Assembly: GCF_000717875.1 (NCBI RefSeq)
Contig: NZ_JOCT01000001.1
Coordinates: 124,001 to 188,000, forward strand
Direction: 5' to 3'
From: Streptomyces sp. NRRL S-455
Lineage (GTDB): Bacteria; Actinomycetota; Actinomycetes; Streptomycetales; Streptomycetaceae
Length of the DNA: 64,000 bases
The notes under the pieces are model-generated. The model was not told where the DNA came from. It was given only the letters and a program-made list of their open reading frames with translations, and searched no databases. The translations under genes and the position numbers were made by a program. Of the stretch, positions 35,047-44,691 are shown piece by piece. Every line of letters starts with the position of its first letter. Positions within the stretch are counted from its first letter, which is position 1.

Positions 35047-35496
35047 ATGTCCACACATGTCCGCAAGCCCGGCTGGTTCACCATCAACGTCTTCAACCGC
35101 CTGGTCTCCTGGCTGACCCGCCGCGGCATCAGCGTCTGGGGCTCCCGCGTCCTCGCGGTCCGCGGCCGCAAGAGCGGCCAGTGGCGCACCACCCCGGTCA
35201 ACCTGCTGACCCTGGACGGTCGGCAGTACCTCGTCGCACCCCGCGGTCACGTGCAGTGGACGCACAACATGCGGGCGGCGGGCGGCGGCGAGCTGCACCT
35301 CGGCAAGCACGTGGACACGTTCACCGCGACCGAGGTGGCCGACGACGACAAGACCCCGGTCCTGCGTGCCTACCTCAAGCGCTGGAAGGCGGAGGTCGGT
35401 GTCTTCTTCGACGGAGTCGGCCCGGACTCCCCGGACGACCAGCTCCGCCGTATCGCCCCGGACCACCCGGTCTTCGAGGTCACGATGACGCGCTGA
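35047..35496 (+). CDS. Deazaflavin (F420)-dependent nitroreductase-family protein (DUF385)
   Basis: 149-aa split beta-barrel protein of the Ddn/DUF385 type, which uses F420 to reduce nitro compounds, quinones or related substrates. Recognisable segments are GSRVLAVRGRKSGQWRTTPVNLL and DGRQYLVAPRGHVQWTHNMRAAG, containing the F420-phosphate-binding RKSG and the WTHN motif. ATG at 35047 with AGGGGA upstream. Adjacent TetR gene and paired operators imply inducible expression. The 3' end overlaps the reductase gene on the other strand by 17 bp. Confidence 0.88.
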   Translation: MSTHVRKPGWFTINVFNRLVSWLTRRGISVWGSRVLAVRGRKSGQWRTTPVNLLTLDGRQYLVAPRGHVQWTHNMRAAGGGELHLGKHVDTFTATEVADDDKTPVLRAYLKRWKAEVGVFFDGVGPDSPDDQLRRIAPDHPVFEVTMTR

Positions 35497-36736
35497 CCTC
35501 GTCCGTCTGCGCCTCGCCCGTCACGGCGGGACGGCGGTCCAGCGCGGTCAGGGCACGCTGGGCCACCGGACGCGTGCGGACGATCTCTCCCAGCGACGTC
35601 GCCCCCTGCGTGATGTCCTTGAATGCCCTCCAGGCCGGGCGGAAGCCCGTCAGTGCCATGTGGAACAGGCCGGGGCGGCGCTCGAACGCGGTCAGCAGCC
35701 GCCTGCCGACGCTCATCTCCACTCCGAGTCCGGCCTTGACCGCGAACGCGTAGTTGAGGGCCTGGCGGCGCGTGTCCACCGCGTCGTGGGCCTCCGCGAT
35801 CCGCACCGCCCACTCCCCCGCGAGCCGGCCGGACCGCAGCGCGAAGGAGATGCCCTCACGGGTCCACGGCTCCAGCAGCCCCGCCGCGTCGCCGCACACC
35901 AGCACCCTTCCGCGCGACAGCGGCGAGTCGTCGGCACGGCAGCGGGTCAAGTGACCGGAGGAGACGCTCGGTTCGAAGCCGGCGAGGCCCAGCCGCCCGA
36001 CGAAATCCTCCAAGTAGCGCTTCGTCGCGGCGCCTTCACCCCGCGCCGAGATCACCCCGACCGTCAGGGTGTCGCCCTTGGGGAAGACCCAGCCGTAACT
36101 GCCGGGCATGGGGCCCCAGTCGAGGAGCACCCGCCCCTTCCAGTCCTCGGCGACGGTGTCCGGCACGGGGATCTCGACCTCCAGGCCGAGGTCCACCTGG
36201 TCGACCTTGACTCCGACATGGGCCCCTATGCGGCTCGCGCTGCCGTCGGCCCCCACCACGGCCCGCGCGAGCAGGATCTCGCCGCCCTGGAGGACGACGG
36301 CGACCGTGCGCCGGTCCGGCACCGCCGAGCCGTGCTGCTCGACCCGCTGGACCGTGACGCCCGTCCGCAGCTCGGCACCCGCCTTCTGCGCGTGCTCGAC
36401 GAGCTGCTGGTCGAACTCGGGCCGGTTGATCAGCCCGAACAGCATCCGCTTGGACCGGCGCGTCCGCGTGAAACGGCCGTTGTGGGAGAACGTCACCGCG
36501 TGCACCCGGTCACGGAGCGGCAGTTCGAAGCCGGGCGGCAAGGCGTCGCGCGAGGGGCCGATGATGCCGCCGCCGCACGTCTTGTACCGGGGCAGCTCCG
36601 CCTTCTCCAGCAACAGCACGCGTCGGCCCGCGACCGCCGCCGCGTACGCGGCCGAAGCGCCCGCAGGTCCCGCGCCCACCACGACGACGTCCCACACCTG
36701 CCGCGCGTCGTCCGCTGAAGAGTTCTCGCTGCTCAC
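35480..36736 (-). CDS. Geranylgeranyl-reductase-family FAD-dependent oxidoreductase
   Basis: 418-aa flavoprotein. It starts WDVVVVGAGPAGASAAYAAAVAG (FAD Rossmann), then CGGGIIGPSRDALP, and contains the C-terminal FAD motif LVCGDAAGLLEPWTREGISFALRSG. The family reduces isoprenoid double bonds (GGR/menaquinone side chain) or hydroxylates; here a role in menaquinone or membrane isoprenoid saturation is plausible. GTG start at 36736. Convergent with the DUF385 gene and divergent from an M20 peptidase. Confidence 0.88.
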   Translation of the reverse strand: MSSENSSADDARQVWDVVVVGAGPAGASAAYAAAVAGRRVLLLEKAELPRYKTCGGGIIGPSRDALPPGFELPLRDRVHAVTFSHNGRFTRTRRSKRMLFGLINRPEFDQQLVEHAQKAGAELRTGVTVQRVEQHGSAVPDRRTVAVVLQGGEILLARAVVGADGSASRIGAHVGVKVDQVDLGLEVEIPVPDTVAEDWKGRVLLDWGPMPGSYGWVFPKGDTLTVGVISARGEGAATKRYLEDFVGRLGLAGFEPSVSSGHLTRCRADDSPLSRGRVLVCGDAAGLLEPWTREGISFALRSGRLAGEWAVRIAEAHDAVDTRRQALNYAFAVKAGLGVEMSVGRRLLTAFERRPGLFHMALTGFRPAWRAFKDITQGATSLGEIVRTRPVAQRALTALDRRPAVTGEAQTDEVSASS

Positions 36737-36870
36737 GATGGTCTACCGCTCCCGATCAAGCCGCCTGCCGCTGCTACCTCCCGCATCCTACGGCGGACCT
36801 GGTCACAGGCCACTGTGGGAGGATCTACAGCACTCACCGCTACAACGTCGCACCCACGAGGAGCGTGCCC

Positions 36871-38226
36871 ATGTCGTCGAATCCGGTCGCCGAGACCGTC
36901 GCCTCGCTGATGCCCAGGGCGAAGGAGGAGCTCACCGAACTGGTGGCCTTCCGGTCGGTGGCGGACTTCGACCAGTTCCCGAGGAGCGAGAGCGAGGGCG
37001 CCGCACGCTGGGTCGCCGACGCGCTCGCCGCCGAGGGCTTCCAGGACGTGGCCCTGCTCGACACCCCGGACGGCACGCAGTCCGTCTACGGCTTTCTGCC
37101 CGGCCCGGAGGGCGCGAAGACCGTCCTGCTCTACGCCCACTACGACGTGCAGCCGCCGCTGGACGAGGACGGCTGGGCGACCCCGCCGTTCGAGCTGACC
37201 GAGCGGGACGGGCGCTGGTACGGGCGCGGGGCCGCCGACTGCAAGGGCGGCCTGATCATGCACCTGCTGGCGCTGCGCGCGCTGAAGGCGAACGGCGGCG
37301 TTCCCGTCCATGTGAAGGTGATCGCCGAAGGCTCGGAGGAGCAGGGCACGGGCGGCCTCGAGCGGTACGCCGAGGAGCACCCGGGCCTGCTGGAGGCCGA
37401 CACGATCGTCATCGGCGACGCGGGCAACTTCCGCGTCGGTCTGCCGACCGTCACGTCCACCCTGCGCGGCATGACCCTGGTCCGGGTACGCATCGACACC
37501 CTGGCCGGCAATCTGCACTCGGGCCAGTTCGGCGGTGCCGCGCCCGACGCGCTCGCCGCGCTGATCCGGGCCCTGGACTCGCTGCGTGCCGAGGACGGTT
37601 CGACGACCGTCGACGGGCTGACCACGGACGCGGCCTGGGAGGGGCTCCAGTACGACGAGGAGCAGTTCCGGCGGGACGCCAAGGTGCTGGACGGCGTGGA
37701 GCTGATCGGCTCGGGCACGGTCGCCGACCGTATCTGGGCGCGGCCGGCCGTGACGGTCCTCGGCATCGACTGCCCGCCCGTCGTCGGTGCCACCCCGTCC
37801 GTGCAGGCCAGCGCCCGTGCGCTGGTCAGCCTGCGAGTGCCGCCGGGCGTGGACGCGGCCGAGGCGACCAAGCTGCTCCAGGCGCATCTGGAGACGCACA
37901 CGCCGTGGGGTGCGCGGGTGAGCATCGAGCAGATCGGGCAGGGCCAGGCCTTCCGCGCCGACACCACCAGCCCGGCGTACCAGGCGATGGCGGACGCGAT
38001 GGCGGTCGCCTACCCGGGTCAGCGGATGCAGCACGCCGGCCAGGGCGGGTCCATCCCGCTGTGCAACACGCTCGCCGCCCTCTATCCGCACGCGGAGATC
38101 CTGCTCATCGGGCTGAGCGAGCCGGAGGCACAGATCCACGCGGTGAACGAGAGCGTCTCCCCCGAGGAGCTGGAGCGGCTGTCGGTGGCGGAGGCGCTGT
38201 TCCTGCGGAACTACGCGGCCATCTGA
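36871..38226 (+). CDS. M20-family dipeptidase
   Basis: 451-aa metallopeptidase of the M20 dipeptidase group (CNDP/PepV-like). The zinc ligand His sits in LLYAHYDVQPP, the bridging Asp in GRGAADCKGG, and the catalytic Glu pair in AEGSEEQGTGG; the substrate-pocket GGSIPL and HAVNE are also present. It hydrolyses dipeptides in the cytosol. ATG at 36871 with CGAGGAG seven bases upstream; the in-frame GTG at 36865 is too close to the site. The peptide ABC importer is encoded downstream on the opposite strand, a functionally related neighbour. Confidence 0.92.
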   Translation: MSSNPVAETVASLMPRAKEELTELVAFRSVADFDQFPRSESEGAARWVADALAAEGFQDVALLDTPDGTQSVYGFLPGPEGAKTVLLYAHYDVQPPLDEDGWATPPFELTERDGRWYGRGAADCKGGLIMHLLALRALKANGGVPVHVKVIAEGSEEQGTGGLERYAEEHPGLLEADTIVIGDAGNFRVGLPTVTSTLRGMTLVRVRIDTLAGNLHSGQFGGAAPDALAALIRALDSLRAEDGSTTVDGLTTDAAWEGLQYDEEQFRRDAKVLDGVELIGSGTVADRIWARPAVTVLGIDCPPVVGATPSVQASARALVSLRVPPGVDAAEATKLLQAHLETHTPWGARVSIEQIGQGQAFRADTTSPAYQAMADAMAVAYPGQRMQHAGQGGSIPLCNTLAALYPHAEILLIGLSEPEAQIHAVNESVSPEELERLSVAEALFLRNYAAI

Positions 38227-38232
38227 CGCCCT

Positions 38233-38278
38233 GGCACAGGGGAGGCCCGCGTCCACGGACGGGGGCCTCTGCTGTGCC
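38233..38278. terminator. Bidirectional terminator between M20 peptidase and dpp operon
   Basis: A 16-bp stem (38233-38248 with 38263-38278, two mismatches) and a 14-base loop, located between convergent stops. Confidence 0.75.
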
Positions 38279-38289
38279 GGTGGTGGGCC

Positions 38290-39375
38290 CTAGCCGAGCG
38301 CCGGGTCCAGGACGATGTCCTCCTCGCGCGCGGTGACGGACGGATCCTCGGGGAAGTGACAGGCGGTCAGGTGGCCGGCCTCGCTGCCCTCGGCCCTCAG
38401 CAGGGGCGGCTCCTCGGTGGCGCACCTGTCCTGGGCCTTCCAGCAGCGGGTGCGGAAGCGGCAGCCGGAGGGCGGGTCGATCGGTGAGGGCACGTCCCCG
38501 GCCAGCCTGATGCGCTCGCGCCGCTGTGTGGCGTCCGGGTCGGCGTCGGGAACGGCGGACAGCAGCGCGTGGGTGTAGGGGTGCCGGGGGCGGGTGTAGA
38601 GGGCCTCCCGGTCGGCGACCTCGACGATCTTGCCGAGGTACATCACGGCGACCCTTTCGGAGAAGTGCCGTACGACGGCGAGGTCGTGGGCGATGAAGAC
38701 GAAGGCGATGCCGAACTCCCGCTGGAGGTCCTGAAGCAGGTTGACGACCTGCGCCTGGATGGAGACGTCCAGCGCGGAGACGGGTTCGTCGGCCACGATC
38801 AGCTTCGGCCGCAGGGCGAGGGCGCGGGCGATGCCGATGCGCTGGCGCTGTCCGCCGGAGAACTCGTTCGGGTAGCGGTTGTAGTGCTCGGGGTTGAGGC
38901 CGACCGTCTCCAGCAGTTCCTGGGCGCGCTTCTTGTGGCCCTGCGGCGGCTTGATGCCGCCCAGCCGCATGGGCGTTTCGATGATGGTGCCGACGGTGTG
39001 CCGGGGGTTCAGCGAGGAGTAAGGGTCCTGGAAGATCATTTGCAGGTTGCGGCGGGCCCGCGGCATCCGCGCGGCGGGCCGGTGGGTGATGTCCTCGCCG
39101 TCGAAGACGACGGATCCGCCGGTGGGTTCGAGCAGCCGGGTGATCAGGCGGCCCGTGGTCGACTTGCCGCAGCCGGACTCGCCGACCAGCCCCAGCGATT
39201 CCCCCGCCCCGACCGAGAAGTCGATGCCGTCGACGGCTCGTACGGCCCCGATCTGCCGCTGGAAGATGATGCCCTGGCGGAGGGGGAAGTGCTTCTGCAA
39301 TCCCCGCACTTCGAGGAGGTTCTCGCCGGCGGGGCGGTCGGCGACGGGCCCGGTGAGGGGCTGGGTGGTGCTCAC
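38290..39375 (-). CDS. Peptide ABC transporter ATP-binding protein, DppF/OppF type
   Basis: 361-aa ATPase, last gene of the peptide-import operon. Walker [13 protein letters not shown]-loop QDPYSSLNP, signature [15 protein letters not shown], Walker [16 protein letters not shown]-loop FIAHDL; the C-terminal oligopeptide-transporter domain carries the Cys-rich [17 protein letters not shown] at 39375 with AAGGGAG six bases upstream. It pairs with the upstream DppD-like ATPase. Confidence 0.92.
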   Translation of the reverse strand: MSTTQPLTGPVADRPAGENLLEVRGLQKHFPLRQGIIFQRQIGAVRAVDGIDFSVGAGESLGLVGESGCGKSTTGRLITRLLEPTGGSVVFDGEDITHRPAARMPRARRNLQMIFQDPYSSLNPRHTVGTIIETPMRLGGIKPPQGHKKRAQELLETVGLNPEHYNRYPNEFSGGQRQRIGIARALALRPKLIVADEPVSALDVSIQAQVVNLLQDLQREFGIAFVFIAHDLAVVRHFSERVAVMYLGKIVEVADREALYTRPRHPYTHALLSAVPDADPDATQRRERIRLAGDVPSPIDPPSGCRFRTRCWKAQDRCATEEPPLLRAEGSEAGHLTACHFPEDPSVTAREEDIVLDPALG

Positions 39376-39401
39376 GGCATGCTCCCTTTCTGCGGCCGCC
39401 G

Positions 39402-40502
39402 TCACTGTGCGGCCCGTGCGGTTGCGGCGCCCCGGTCGTCCGGGCCGGCCCCGCCGCGGATCTCCTGCTTGGCCTCGTCGGTGAGGTGGCACGCGGCGAT
39501 GTGCCCGGTGGCGCCGGCGGCGAGGCGCAGCTCGGGCCGTTCCACGGTGCAACGCCCCTGCGGCACCCAGCCCTTGTAGGCGCAGCGCGGGTGGAAGGAG
39601 CAGCCGCCCGGCAGGTTGATCAGGCTGGGCGGTGAGCCCGGGATCGGGTTCAGCCGTTCACCGATGTCGCCGGTGAGGTGCGGCATCGACTGCAACAGGC
39701 CCCAGGTGTAGGGGTGCTGGGGCTGTTTGAGCACCTCGCGGGTGGTTCCGTACTCGATGCGGCGGCCGCCGTACATCACCAGGATGTCGTCGGCGACGTC
39801 GGATACCACCCCCAGGTCGTGGGTGATGATGACGACAGCGGAGCCGAACTCCTCCTGGAGGTCGCGGATCAGGTCCAGGATCTGCGCCTGGACGGTGACG
39901 TCCAGGGCGGTGGTGGGTTCGTCGGCGATGAGCAGAGCGGGGTCACAGACCAGGGACATGGCGATCATGGCGCGCTGGCGCATGCCACCGGAGAACTGGT
40001 GCGGGTAGTCCCTGACCCGGCGCTCGGGCTGCGGGATACCGACCCGCTTCAGCATCTCCACGGCGCGGTCCCCGGCCTCCTTCTTGGACACCTTGTGGTG
40101 CACGCGGTAGGCCTCGGCGATCTGGGAGCCGACGGTGAAGAAGGGGTGCAGCGCGGACAGCGGGTCCTGGAAGATCATGGAGACGGTGCGGCCGCGCAGG
40201 GCGCGCATCTCCGTCTCGGGCAGGGCGACGAGTTCCCTGCCCTCCAGCCGGATCTCGCCGGAGACCTGGGCGGGGGTGCCCTTGTGCAGTCCGAGGAGGG
40301 CCAGTGACGTCACCGACTTGCCGGATCCGGACTCGCCGACGATGCCGAGGGTCCTGCCCTTCTCCAGGGTGAAGGAGACGCCGTCGACGGACTTGACGAG
40401 TCCGTCCTCGGTCGGGAAGTGCACCCTCAGGTCGCGTACGTCGAGGAAGGGTGCGGACGCGGGCGCGAGGTCCGCGGGTTGCGGTGAGGTCTGAACGGAC
40501 AC
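39402..40502 (-). CDS. Peptide ABC transporter ATP-binding protein, DppD/OppD type
   Basis: 366-aa ATPase. Walker [12 protein letters not shown], signature [15 protein letters not shown], Walker [15 protein letters not shown]-loop IITHDLG. The C-terminal Cys cluster ([18 protein letters not shown]) is the OppD/F oligo_HPY motif. GTG at 40502. It lies 26 bp upstream of the DppF gene and 27 bp after the DppB gene. Confidence 0.92.
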   Translation of the reverse strand: MSVQTSPQPADLAPASAPFLDVRDLRVHFPTEDGLVKSVDGVSFTLEKGRTLGIVGESGSGKSVTSLALLGLHKGTPAQVSGEIRLEGRELVALPETEMRALRGRTVSMIFQDPLSALHPFFTVGSQIAEAYRVHHKVSKKEAGDRAVEMLKRVGIPQPERRVRDYPHQFSGGMRQRAMIAMSLVCDPALLIADEPTTALDVTVQAQILDLIRDLQEEFGSAVVIITHDLGVVSDVADDILVMYGGRRIEYGTTREVLKQPQHPYTWGLLQSMPHLTGDIGERLNPIPGSPPSLINLPGGCSFHPRCAYKGWVPQGRCTVERPELRLAAGATGHIAACHLTDEAKQEIRGGAGPDDRGAATARAAQ

Positions 40503-40529
40503 GGGTGTTCCTAAGGGACGAGGAAGGGC

Positions 40530-41522
40530 TCAGGCGAGGCGCACGCGCGGGTCGACGAGGCCGTACACCAGGTCGACGACGACGTTGGCGAGGACGACGA
40601 ACGTCGCGGCGAAGAGCGTGGTGCCGAGGATGACGGGCAGGTCGGAGTTCTGCACGGAGTCGACCGCGAGCTTGCCGATGCCGTTGATGCCGAACACCGA
40701 CTCGGTGATGACCGCGGAGCCGCCGATCAGGGAGCCGACGTCCATGCCGAAGATGGTGATGATCGGGGTGACGGCGGCCCGCAGCCCGTGCTTGAGGACG
40801 ACGGTGCCGGCCGGCAGGCCCTTGGCGCGGGCGGTGCGCATGTAGTCCTCGGCGAAGACCTCCAGCATGGAGGAGCGGCTGAGCCGGGTGTACATCGCGA
40901 GGTAGACGATGACCAGGGTGGTCCACGGCAGGATCAGGCCCTTGAACCAGTCGGCCGGGTCCTCGGTGATCGAGGTGTAGCCGGAGGTCGGCAGGATCTG
41001 GAACCTGTCGACGAAGAGGTACAGCAGGAGCAGACCGATGAAGTAGATCTGCACGGACACACCGAACAGGGCCAGTCCGACCGCCGCTTTGTCGGCGGCC
41101 CTGCCCCTGTGCACCGCGGCGACGGTGCCGAGGCCGACGCCCAGGACCAGGAACGCCACCGCGGCACCCAGGCCGAGGGAGAGGTCCGCCGGGAAGTCCG
41201 ACAGCAGGGTGGTCAGGACCGGGGTGTCGGTCTGGAAGGAGACGCCGAGGCAGGGCGCGCCGCAGTGGATGCGCACGCTCTGGTCGCCGAAGTCACGGCC
41301 GACGAACAGGCCCTTGAAGAACTCCCAGTACTGCGTGAGGTAGCTCCGGTCCAGGCCCAGCGAGTGCTTGATCTCCGCGAGGCGCGAGGGGGAACAGGTC
41401 TTTCCGCAGGCCAGGAGGGCGGGGTCGGAGGGCAGCGCGAAGAAGATGAAGAAGGTGATCGTGGTGATCACCAGCATGATCAGGGCCGCTGCCAGCAGAC
41501 GTCTGACAAGGTAACGAAACAT
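40530..41522 (-). CDS. Peptide ABC transporter permease, DppB/OppB type
   Basis: 330-aa membrane protein with about six helices. It starts MFRYLVRRLLAAALIMLVITTITFFIFF, and has the EAA-like loop RTARAKGLPAGTVVLKHGLRAAVTPIITI. Partner of the DppC permease. It is third in the operon, separated from its usual permease partner by the binding-protein gene. Confidence 0.92.
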   Translation of the reverse strand: MFRYLVRRLLAAALIMLVITTITFFIFFALPSDPALLACGKTCSPSRLAEIKHSLGLDRSYLTQYWEFFKGLFVGRDFGDQSVRIHCGAPCLGVSFQTDTPVLTTLLSDFPADLSLGLGAAVAFLVLGVGLGTVAAVHRGRAADKAAVGLALFGVSVQIYFIGLLLLYLFVDRFQILPTSGYTSITEDPADWFKGLILPWTTLVIVYLAMYTRLSRSSMLEVFAEDYMRTARAKGLPAGTVVLKHGLRAAVTPIITIFGMDVGSLIGGSAVITESVFGINGIGKLAVDSVQNSDLPVILGTTLFAATFVVLANVVVDLVYGLVDPRVRLA

Positions 41523-41596
41523 GGGGTGCCGGGACCTGACGTGAGTGGGATACCCGCCGGCGGCCGGGGCCGCCGACGGGGTTCAGAGGAGATGCG

Positions 41597-43273
41597 TCAG
41601 TGCTTGACGTAGACGTGGACCAGGCTCGGCTCGGCCACGATCGTGTCGGGGATGACCCCGCCGACCTTGGAGCCGGACATCTCGCTGAAGTTCATGTACA
41701 TCAGCGGGACCACGGCGGCGTCCTTCAGGACCTGCTGGTCCACCTGGCCGTAGATGGCGTTGCGCTGCTTGACGTCGGCCGTCTTGGCGGCCTTGTCGAT
41801 GAGTGCGTTGACCTTCGGGTCGTTCAGGTAGGACAGGTCCTGGTTGGCCTGGGGGTTCTTCTTGATGAGCCGGCCGTCGAAGAGGGTGGGCAGCACCGTG
41901 GAGGCGTTGGGCCAGTCGGCGATCCAGTCGCCCCAGGTCAGGTCGTACTGGTTCTTCGTGTTGTTGATGGTGCTGAAGTAGTTCGCCGCGTCGATCGGGG
42001 TGATGTTGACGGTGATGCCGATGCGCTCCAGCGCGGTCTTCACCGCGTCGGCGAAGTGCTCCTCGGTGGGGGTGTTCTCCACGGCGATCGACATGGTCGG
42101 CTTCGGGTTGCCGGCCTGCTTCATCAGCTCCTTGGCCTTGGCGACGTCGCCCGCCGGGTTGGCGCTGTACAGGTTGAACTTCTGGTAGCCGCCGATGCCG
42201 GGGCTCAGCATGGTGGTGGCGTAGTCGCCGTAGGCCGAGCCGCCGAAGGCGCCGCGGACCGTGGTCCTGTCGATGGCGTACTCGATGGCCTGGCGGACCT
42301 TGAGGTTTTTCACCCGCGTGGTGTTGATGGCCAGGTAGTTGATGCCGGGTGCGGAGATCTTGTAGTAACGGCCCTTCAGAGAGGGGTCGTTGGCCAGCTG
42401 GGCCAGGTCCGAGCCCGCGATCGGCCACTGCTGGATCGACGTCTGCGCGGTGCCCGCGTCGGCCTTGATCTGCTGGTCGATGGCCGACTCGTCCTGGCCG
42501 AACCGGACGTCCATCCCGTCGACGTTCTGCTGCCGGATGGGGTCGGTCGACTGCGACCAGTGCGTGTTCCTGGTGAGGACGAGTTCCTTGTTCTTGGTGT
42601 ACGACTTGATCATGTACGGGCCGTCGGACCATACATGGGTGTCGTAGGTCGAGCCGGTGTCATGGGACTTGGGCACGGCCGACCAGCCGGTCATCGTGGT
42701 GGTCTCGTTGAAGTCGGCCACCGGCTGGTTCAGATGGAAGACGATGGTGTAGTCGTCCGGCGTCTGGATGGAGTCCAGTTCCTTGCCCTGGTAGGGGCCC
42801 TTGTAGCCGGAGCCGCCGACGAGCCACTGGGACGCGTAGGGCGGGCCGCCGTTGATGTCGGAGGAGAAGAACCGCTCGACGCCGTACTTGACGTCGGGCG
42901 CGGTGACCTCGGCGCCGTCCTGGTACTTGACGCCGTGCCGCAGGTGGAAGGTCCAGACCGTGGCGCCCTTGGACGGCGTTCCGGTGTCGGTCGCGAGGTC
43001 GCCGACCAGCTTCGGCCTCGGTCCCGTCTCGTCCCAGCCGGTGAGGGTGCGGACGATCTCCTGGTCCATGCTCTGGCCCTCGGTCGTGTAGACGCGCTGG
43101 GGGTCGAGGTGGTCGAAGTCCGCCTTGTCCAGGATGGTCAGCGTGCCGCCCTTGCCGGGGGCGCCGCTGCCGCTGTTGCTGGAAGACCCTCCGCATGCGG
43201 TGGCTCCGAGGGCTATCACCACGGCGGTTGCCGAGAGAGCGACCGTGCGCGATCTGCGCGTGCTGCGCGTCAT
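41597..43273 (-). CDS. Peptide/nickel-type ABC substrate-binding lipoprotein, DppA/OppA family
   Basis: 558-aa SBP_bac_5 lipoprotein. A signal peptide ends in the lipobox GATAC (lipid-modified Cys27). The mature chain begins with the family segment GGTLTILDKADFDHLDPQRVYTT; later LAINTTRVKNLKVRQAIEYAID is the peptide-binding protein signature. ATG at 43273 with GGAG eight bases upstream. Captures peptides outside the membrane for DppBCDF. Confidence 0.92.
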   Translation of the reverse strand: MTRSTRRSRTVALSATAVVIALGATACGGSSSNSGSGAPGKGGTLTILDKADFDHLDPQRVYTTEGQSMDQEIVRTLTGWDETGPRPKLVGDLATDTGTPSKGATVWTFHLRHGVKYQDGAEVTAPDVKYGVERFFSSDINGGPPYASQWLVGGSGYKGPYQGKELDSIQTPDDYTIVFHLNQPVADFNETTTMTGWSAVPKSHDTGSTYDTHVWSDGPYMIKSYTKNKELVLTRNTHWSQSTDPIRQQNVDGMDVRFGQDESAIDQQIKADAGTAQTSIQQWPIAGSDLAQLANDPSLKGRYYKISAPGINYLAINTTRVKNLKVRQAIEYAIDRTTVRGAFGGSAYGDYATTMLSPGIGGYQKFNLYSANPAGDVAKAKELMKQAGNPKPTMSIAVENTPTEEHFADAVKTALERIGITVNITPIDAANYFSTINNTKNQYDLTWGDWIADWPNASTVLPTLFDGRLIKKNPQANQDLSYLNDPKVNALIDKAAKTADVKQRNAIYGQVDQQVLKDAAVVPLMYMNFSEMSGSKVGGVIPDTIVAEPSLVHVYVKH

Positions 43274-43349
43274 GGGGGAAACTCCGTTCTTGCTACGGGC
43301 TCGGTGGCCGTTCGTGGGACCGCCGGGCCGACACTCGGGGGGTGGCTTG

Positions 43350-44381
43350 TCAGCCGCGCCGGGCGCGGGGGTCCAGGGCGTCCCGGACGCCGTCCCCGAG
43401 GAGGTTGAGCGCCAGGACCAGGAGGAAGAGGAGGATGCCGGGCACGAAGAGGTACATCGGGTCCTGGAGGAAGAACTGGGAGGCGTCCGACAGCAGCGCT
43501 CCCCAGTCGGGGTTCGGCGGGATGACGCCGACGCCCAGGTACGACAGCGCCGCCTCGGTGGTGATGTTCTGCGGGACGGCGAGCGCGAAGGAGATGAGGA
43601 TCGGCGCCCACAGGTTGGGCAGCAGTTGCCGGAAGAGGATGTGCCGCCGGCCGGCGCTCATCAGCCGCGCCGCGTCGACGAACTCCCGCTCGCGCAGCGA
43701 CAGCACCTGGCCGCGCACCAGGCGGGCCGTGTAGGCCCACGCGAACACCGCGATGTTGAGGACGAGCACGAGCAGGCGGAGGTTCTCGTCCGTGCCGCCG
43801 TGGCTGTTGGTCTGCAGCGCGTTCTGGATCACCGGGGTGAGCGCGATGATGAACAGCAGCTGCGGGAACGCCAGCATCACGTCCATGATCCGGGACAGCA
43901 GGGAGTCGACCCAGCCGCCGAAGTAGCCGGCCGCGAGCCCCGCCACGACACCGACGGCCGTGGAGAGCACCGCCGAGGCGAATCCCACGTAGAGGGAGGT
44001 GCGCAGGCCGTAGACGACGCGGGCGAAGAGGTCGTAGCCCGTGCCTGGTTCGACGCCGAGGAGATGCTGCGCGCTGATGCCGCCCAGTGCCCCGTAGGGG
44101 AAGTTGCCCGTGTCCGGGTTGATCGCCTTGTTGTCGGGGGTGATCGGTCCCCAGCCGGTCAGCGCGGTGAGGACCGGCGCGAGCAGCGCGATCGCGATGA
44201 ACAGGAGGGTGGCCACCAGGGCGGCGGTGGTGACCTTGTCCCGCCTGATCCGCTTCCAGGCCGTCCGGGCCGGTGAGCGCCCGGCGACGACCGTGCCGCC
44301 GGGTCTGGAATCCTGCGCCGACGGCTCGGTCAGCAGCGTGGTGCCGCCGCCGGTGTCGACCGGCTGGTGTTGCGTGGTCAT
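43350..44381 (-). CDS. Peptide ABC transporter permease, DppC/OppC type
   Basis: 343-aa permease, first gene of the operon. A long hydrophilic N-terminus (~55 residues) precedes helix 1 (TTAALVATLLFIAIALLAPVL). The EAA-type loop is FVDAARLMSAGRRHILFRQLLPN, and the segment AALSYLGVGVIPPNPDWG is typical of DppC. ATG at 44381; an earlier GTG/ATG gives 11 more residues. The order permease C, binding protein A, permease B, D, F is unusual. Confidence 0.88.
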   Translation of the reverse strand: MTTQHQPVDTGGGTTLLTEPSAQDSRPGGTVVAGRSPARTAWKRIRRDKVTTAALVATLLFIAIALLAPVLTALTGWGPITPDNKAINPDTGNFPYGALGGISAQHLLGVEPGTGYDLFARVVYGLRTSLYVGFASAVLSTAVGVVAGLAAGYFGGWVDSLLSRIMDVMLAFPQLLFIIALTPVIQNALQTNSHGGTDENLRLLVLVLNIAVFAWAYTARLVRGQVLSLREREFVDAARLMSAGRRHILFRQLLPNLWAPILISFALAVPQNITTEAALSYLGVGVIPPNPDWGALLSDASQFFLQDPMYLFVPGILLFLLVLALNLLGDGVRDALDPRARRG

Positions 44382-44691
44382 CGTACGGACATCCCGGATC
44401 TGCCCCTGAGGCAAGGAAAATTGAGTGGCGGTCGTGAAACACCGCCGTGAGACGTTGCGGACTTTCGCAATGGCATGCGAGTCCGGTCAAGCCGAGCAGG
44501 GGCCAGAAAAGAGATTGTTTGCCGTCATGGAAAAGTGTTGACGCCCGCAGGGAATGTGATTACCCGCGGCCTGACGGAGTGCGGGAGTTTCCTTGGGCAG
44601 CGATTGGCAGTGGCAGCGGTGCCATTTCCTTTTGCTTTTCCCTCGGAATCCCCCGTGCCGGGTAAAGGGCACTCCGGGGGACGGGCCGGCG
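44382..44691. other. Intergenic region upstream of the peptide-transporter operon
   Basis: 310 bases between the NUDIX gene and dppC, both on the minus strand. It contains a short hairpin (GGCGGT 44427-44432 with ACCGCC 44441-44446), an unusually AT-rich patch near 44629-44650 and a CCCCCGTGCC/GGGCAC...GGGGG imperfect inverted repeat at 44649-44680, which may terminate the upstream transcript. No reading frame looks coding. Confidence 0.45.
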
